NCBI GenBank assembly: GCA_024234395.1
Contig: JACKOH010000002.1
Span: 558,001 to 622,000 of the forward strand
Reading direction: 5' to 3'
Length of the DNA stretch: 64,000 nt
From: Pseudomonadales bacterium
GTDB lineage: Bacteria; Pseudomonadota; Gammaproteobacteria; Pseudomonadales; Pseudohongiellaceae
The position numbers and the translations under genes are program-made. The notes beneath the pieces were generated by a model. It ran no database searches. It was not told the origin of the DNA and saw only the letters and a list, made by a program, of their open reading frames with translations. Below are positions 63,284 through 64,000 of this stretch, one piece after another (position 1 is the first letter of the stretch; each line of letters opens with the position of its first letter).

Positions 63284-63619
63284 CTACAAAGCACGAATGA
63301 CGCCCGCCTCACCGAGGCGCTGCCACGGCAGCCCCTGAACCAGCGCCTGAAGTTGCTCTTCATCCACAACCAGGTGCTTGCCGCGCCAGGGTTCGGCCCA
63401 GTGGAACTTGCCCCGGTTCAGGCGTCTGGCACACAGCCACAGTCCCAATCCATCATGCACCAGAATCTTTATCCGGTTGGCGCGCTTGTTGGTAAAAGCA
63501 TAGGCACAATGGGGCCTGGCACTGCCGAACACCTGAACCACCCGGGCCAGCGCCTTGTCCGGTCCGGCGCGCATATCCAGCGGCTCGGTGGCCAGCCAGA
63601 TCTCCTCAATACGGATCAC
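63284..63619 (-). CDS. tnpB: IS66 accessory protein TnpB
   Basis: 111 aa. Contains EIWLATEPLDMRAGPDKALA, HCAYAFTNKRANRIKILVHD and GLWLCARRLNRGKFHW, typical of IS66 Orf2/TnpB. Start overlaps the end of tnpA by 4 bp. Confidence 0.95.
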   Translation of the reverse strand: MIRIEEIWLATEPLDMRAGPDKALARVVQVFGSARPHCAYAFTNKRANRIKILVHDGLGLWLCARRLNRGKFHWAEPWRGKHLVVDEEQLQALVQGLPWQRLGEAGVIRAL

Positions 63620-63987
63620 TGCAGCAGGTCACGCAGCAGCGCCAGACAACGATCCGACTGAGAGACTGGCCAGCTCACCTTGATCGATTGTAGACGGAAG
63701 GGAATCTCCAGGCGGACACACTCGTCCACTCCGCCACCTAAACTGGGCCGTGGCGCTTGCGTCGAGTTGACCGGTAGTGCTACAAAAGCTGGCGTAGTTA
63801 CCGGCAACGAATTCGCCTTGGTCTGACGAATCCACTTATGGACCAGGTTGGCATTCAGGTCGTGTTCCCTGGCGATCCTTGCAACCGACGCACCGGGTTC
63901 TTTGCAAGCTGCTAAGATCCTGTGTTTGAAATCCGGGGCAAACCTTCGACGCTTAACAGGTGGAGTGAATACGCTTAACTCGTTCAT
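63616..63987 (-). CDS. tnpA: IS66 accessory protein TnpA
   Basis: 123 aa. Helix-turn-helix FAPDFKHRILAACKEPGASV followed by ARIAREHDLNANLVHKWIRQ, as in IS66/IS3-type Orf1. ATG at 63987; a GTG at 63999 is an alternative four codons upstream. Confidence 0.9.
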   Translation of the reverse strand: MNELSVFTPPVKRRRFAPDFKHRILAACKEPGASVARIAREHDLNANLVHKWIRQTKANSLPVTTPAFVALPVNSTQAPRPSLGGGVDECVRLEIPFRLQSIKVSWPVSQSDRCLALLRDLLQ

Positions 63988-64000
63988 GATGGTGTCCACT

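Larger units (their letters stand above)
61634..64000 (-). mobile_element. IS66-family insertion sequence (truncated by window end)
   Basis: Left end GTAACCGTCCGG resembles IS66 terminal repeats (GTAAGCG type). It carries tnpA, tnpB and tnpC in the normal order on the minus strand. The other end lies beyond 64000, so the 8-bp target duplication cannot be checked. It directly abuts the tRNA fragment. Confidence 0.9.

Overview
The window is chromosomal DNA of a Gram-negative gammaproteobacterium. The evidence is the set and order of housekeeping genes: mutM, coaD, rsmD, ftsYEX-rpoH, thiSG-trmB, cmoAB, rpmBG-radC-coaBC, algC-argB-slmA-pyrE-rph-yicC-gmk-rpoZ-spoT-ridA-recG-ubiA. This order resembles Pseudomonas and related (Pseudomonadales/Cellvibrionales-like) genomes, but dut (usually next to coaBC) and crc (usually next to pyrE/rph) are absent. 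Genus cannot be fixed from the sequence alone. The core is GC-rich. The last 10 kb is visibly AT-richer.

Layout. (1) Positions 1-9038, minus strand: a compact, partly overlapping cluster. It encodes a TonB_C/repeat-type periplasmic protein, a Ser/Gly-rich lipoprotein, a second lipoprotein, a membrane-anchored repeat protein, a PEGA/SUMF1 membrane protein, a small secreted protein, an ExbB/TolQ/MotA-type proton channel and the start of one more gene. It looks like an uncharacterised envelope machine. (2) 9164-24161: an orphan hydantoinase/oxoprolinase, then DNA repair, CoA synthesis, SRP receptor, cell-division ABC genes, sigma-32, thiamine and tRNA-modification genes. (3) 24471-25439: a RAYT-like transposase with an altered HUH motif. 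(4) 25528-41377: ribosomal proteins, pantothenate/CoA, arginine, pyrimidine, RNA, (p)ppGpp, recombination and ubiquinone genes. (5) 41425-45185: a Tat-exported linalool dehydratase/isomerase-like protein and an arsR-arsC-acr3 operon. (6) 45261-52906: gcdH, uvrD, a TRAP transporter (P on plus, QM on minus) and yciA.

(7) 53062-61500: a chromosomal integron. An integron integrase (minus strand) faces away from a plus-strand array of cassettes separated by attC sites with conserved GTTRRRY ends and hairpins. Cargo: two GNAT acetyltransferases, a DUF4145 zinc-ribbon protein, a DUF4160/DUF2442 pair whose first gene carries an in-frame amber codon, several unknown proteins, and three consecutive cassettes coding for small single-anchor membrane proteins of the same design. 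An IS630-type element sits inside one attC with a clean TA duplication. (8) 61508-64000: the array ends 7 bp before a tRNA-Gln(CUG) gene. Next to it is a 3' tRNA fragment cut in its anticodon loop by an IS66-family element (tnpC, tnpB, tnpA) that runs to the window edge.

The integron and its neighbours are the most unusual part. The 1-9 kb envelope cluster is the best candidate for an undescribed cellular system.
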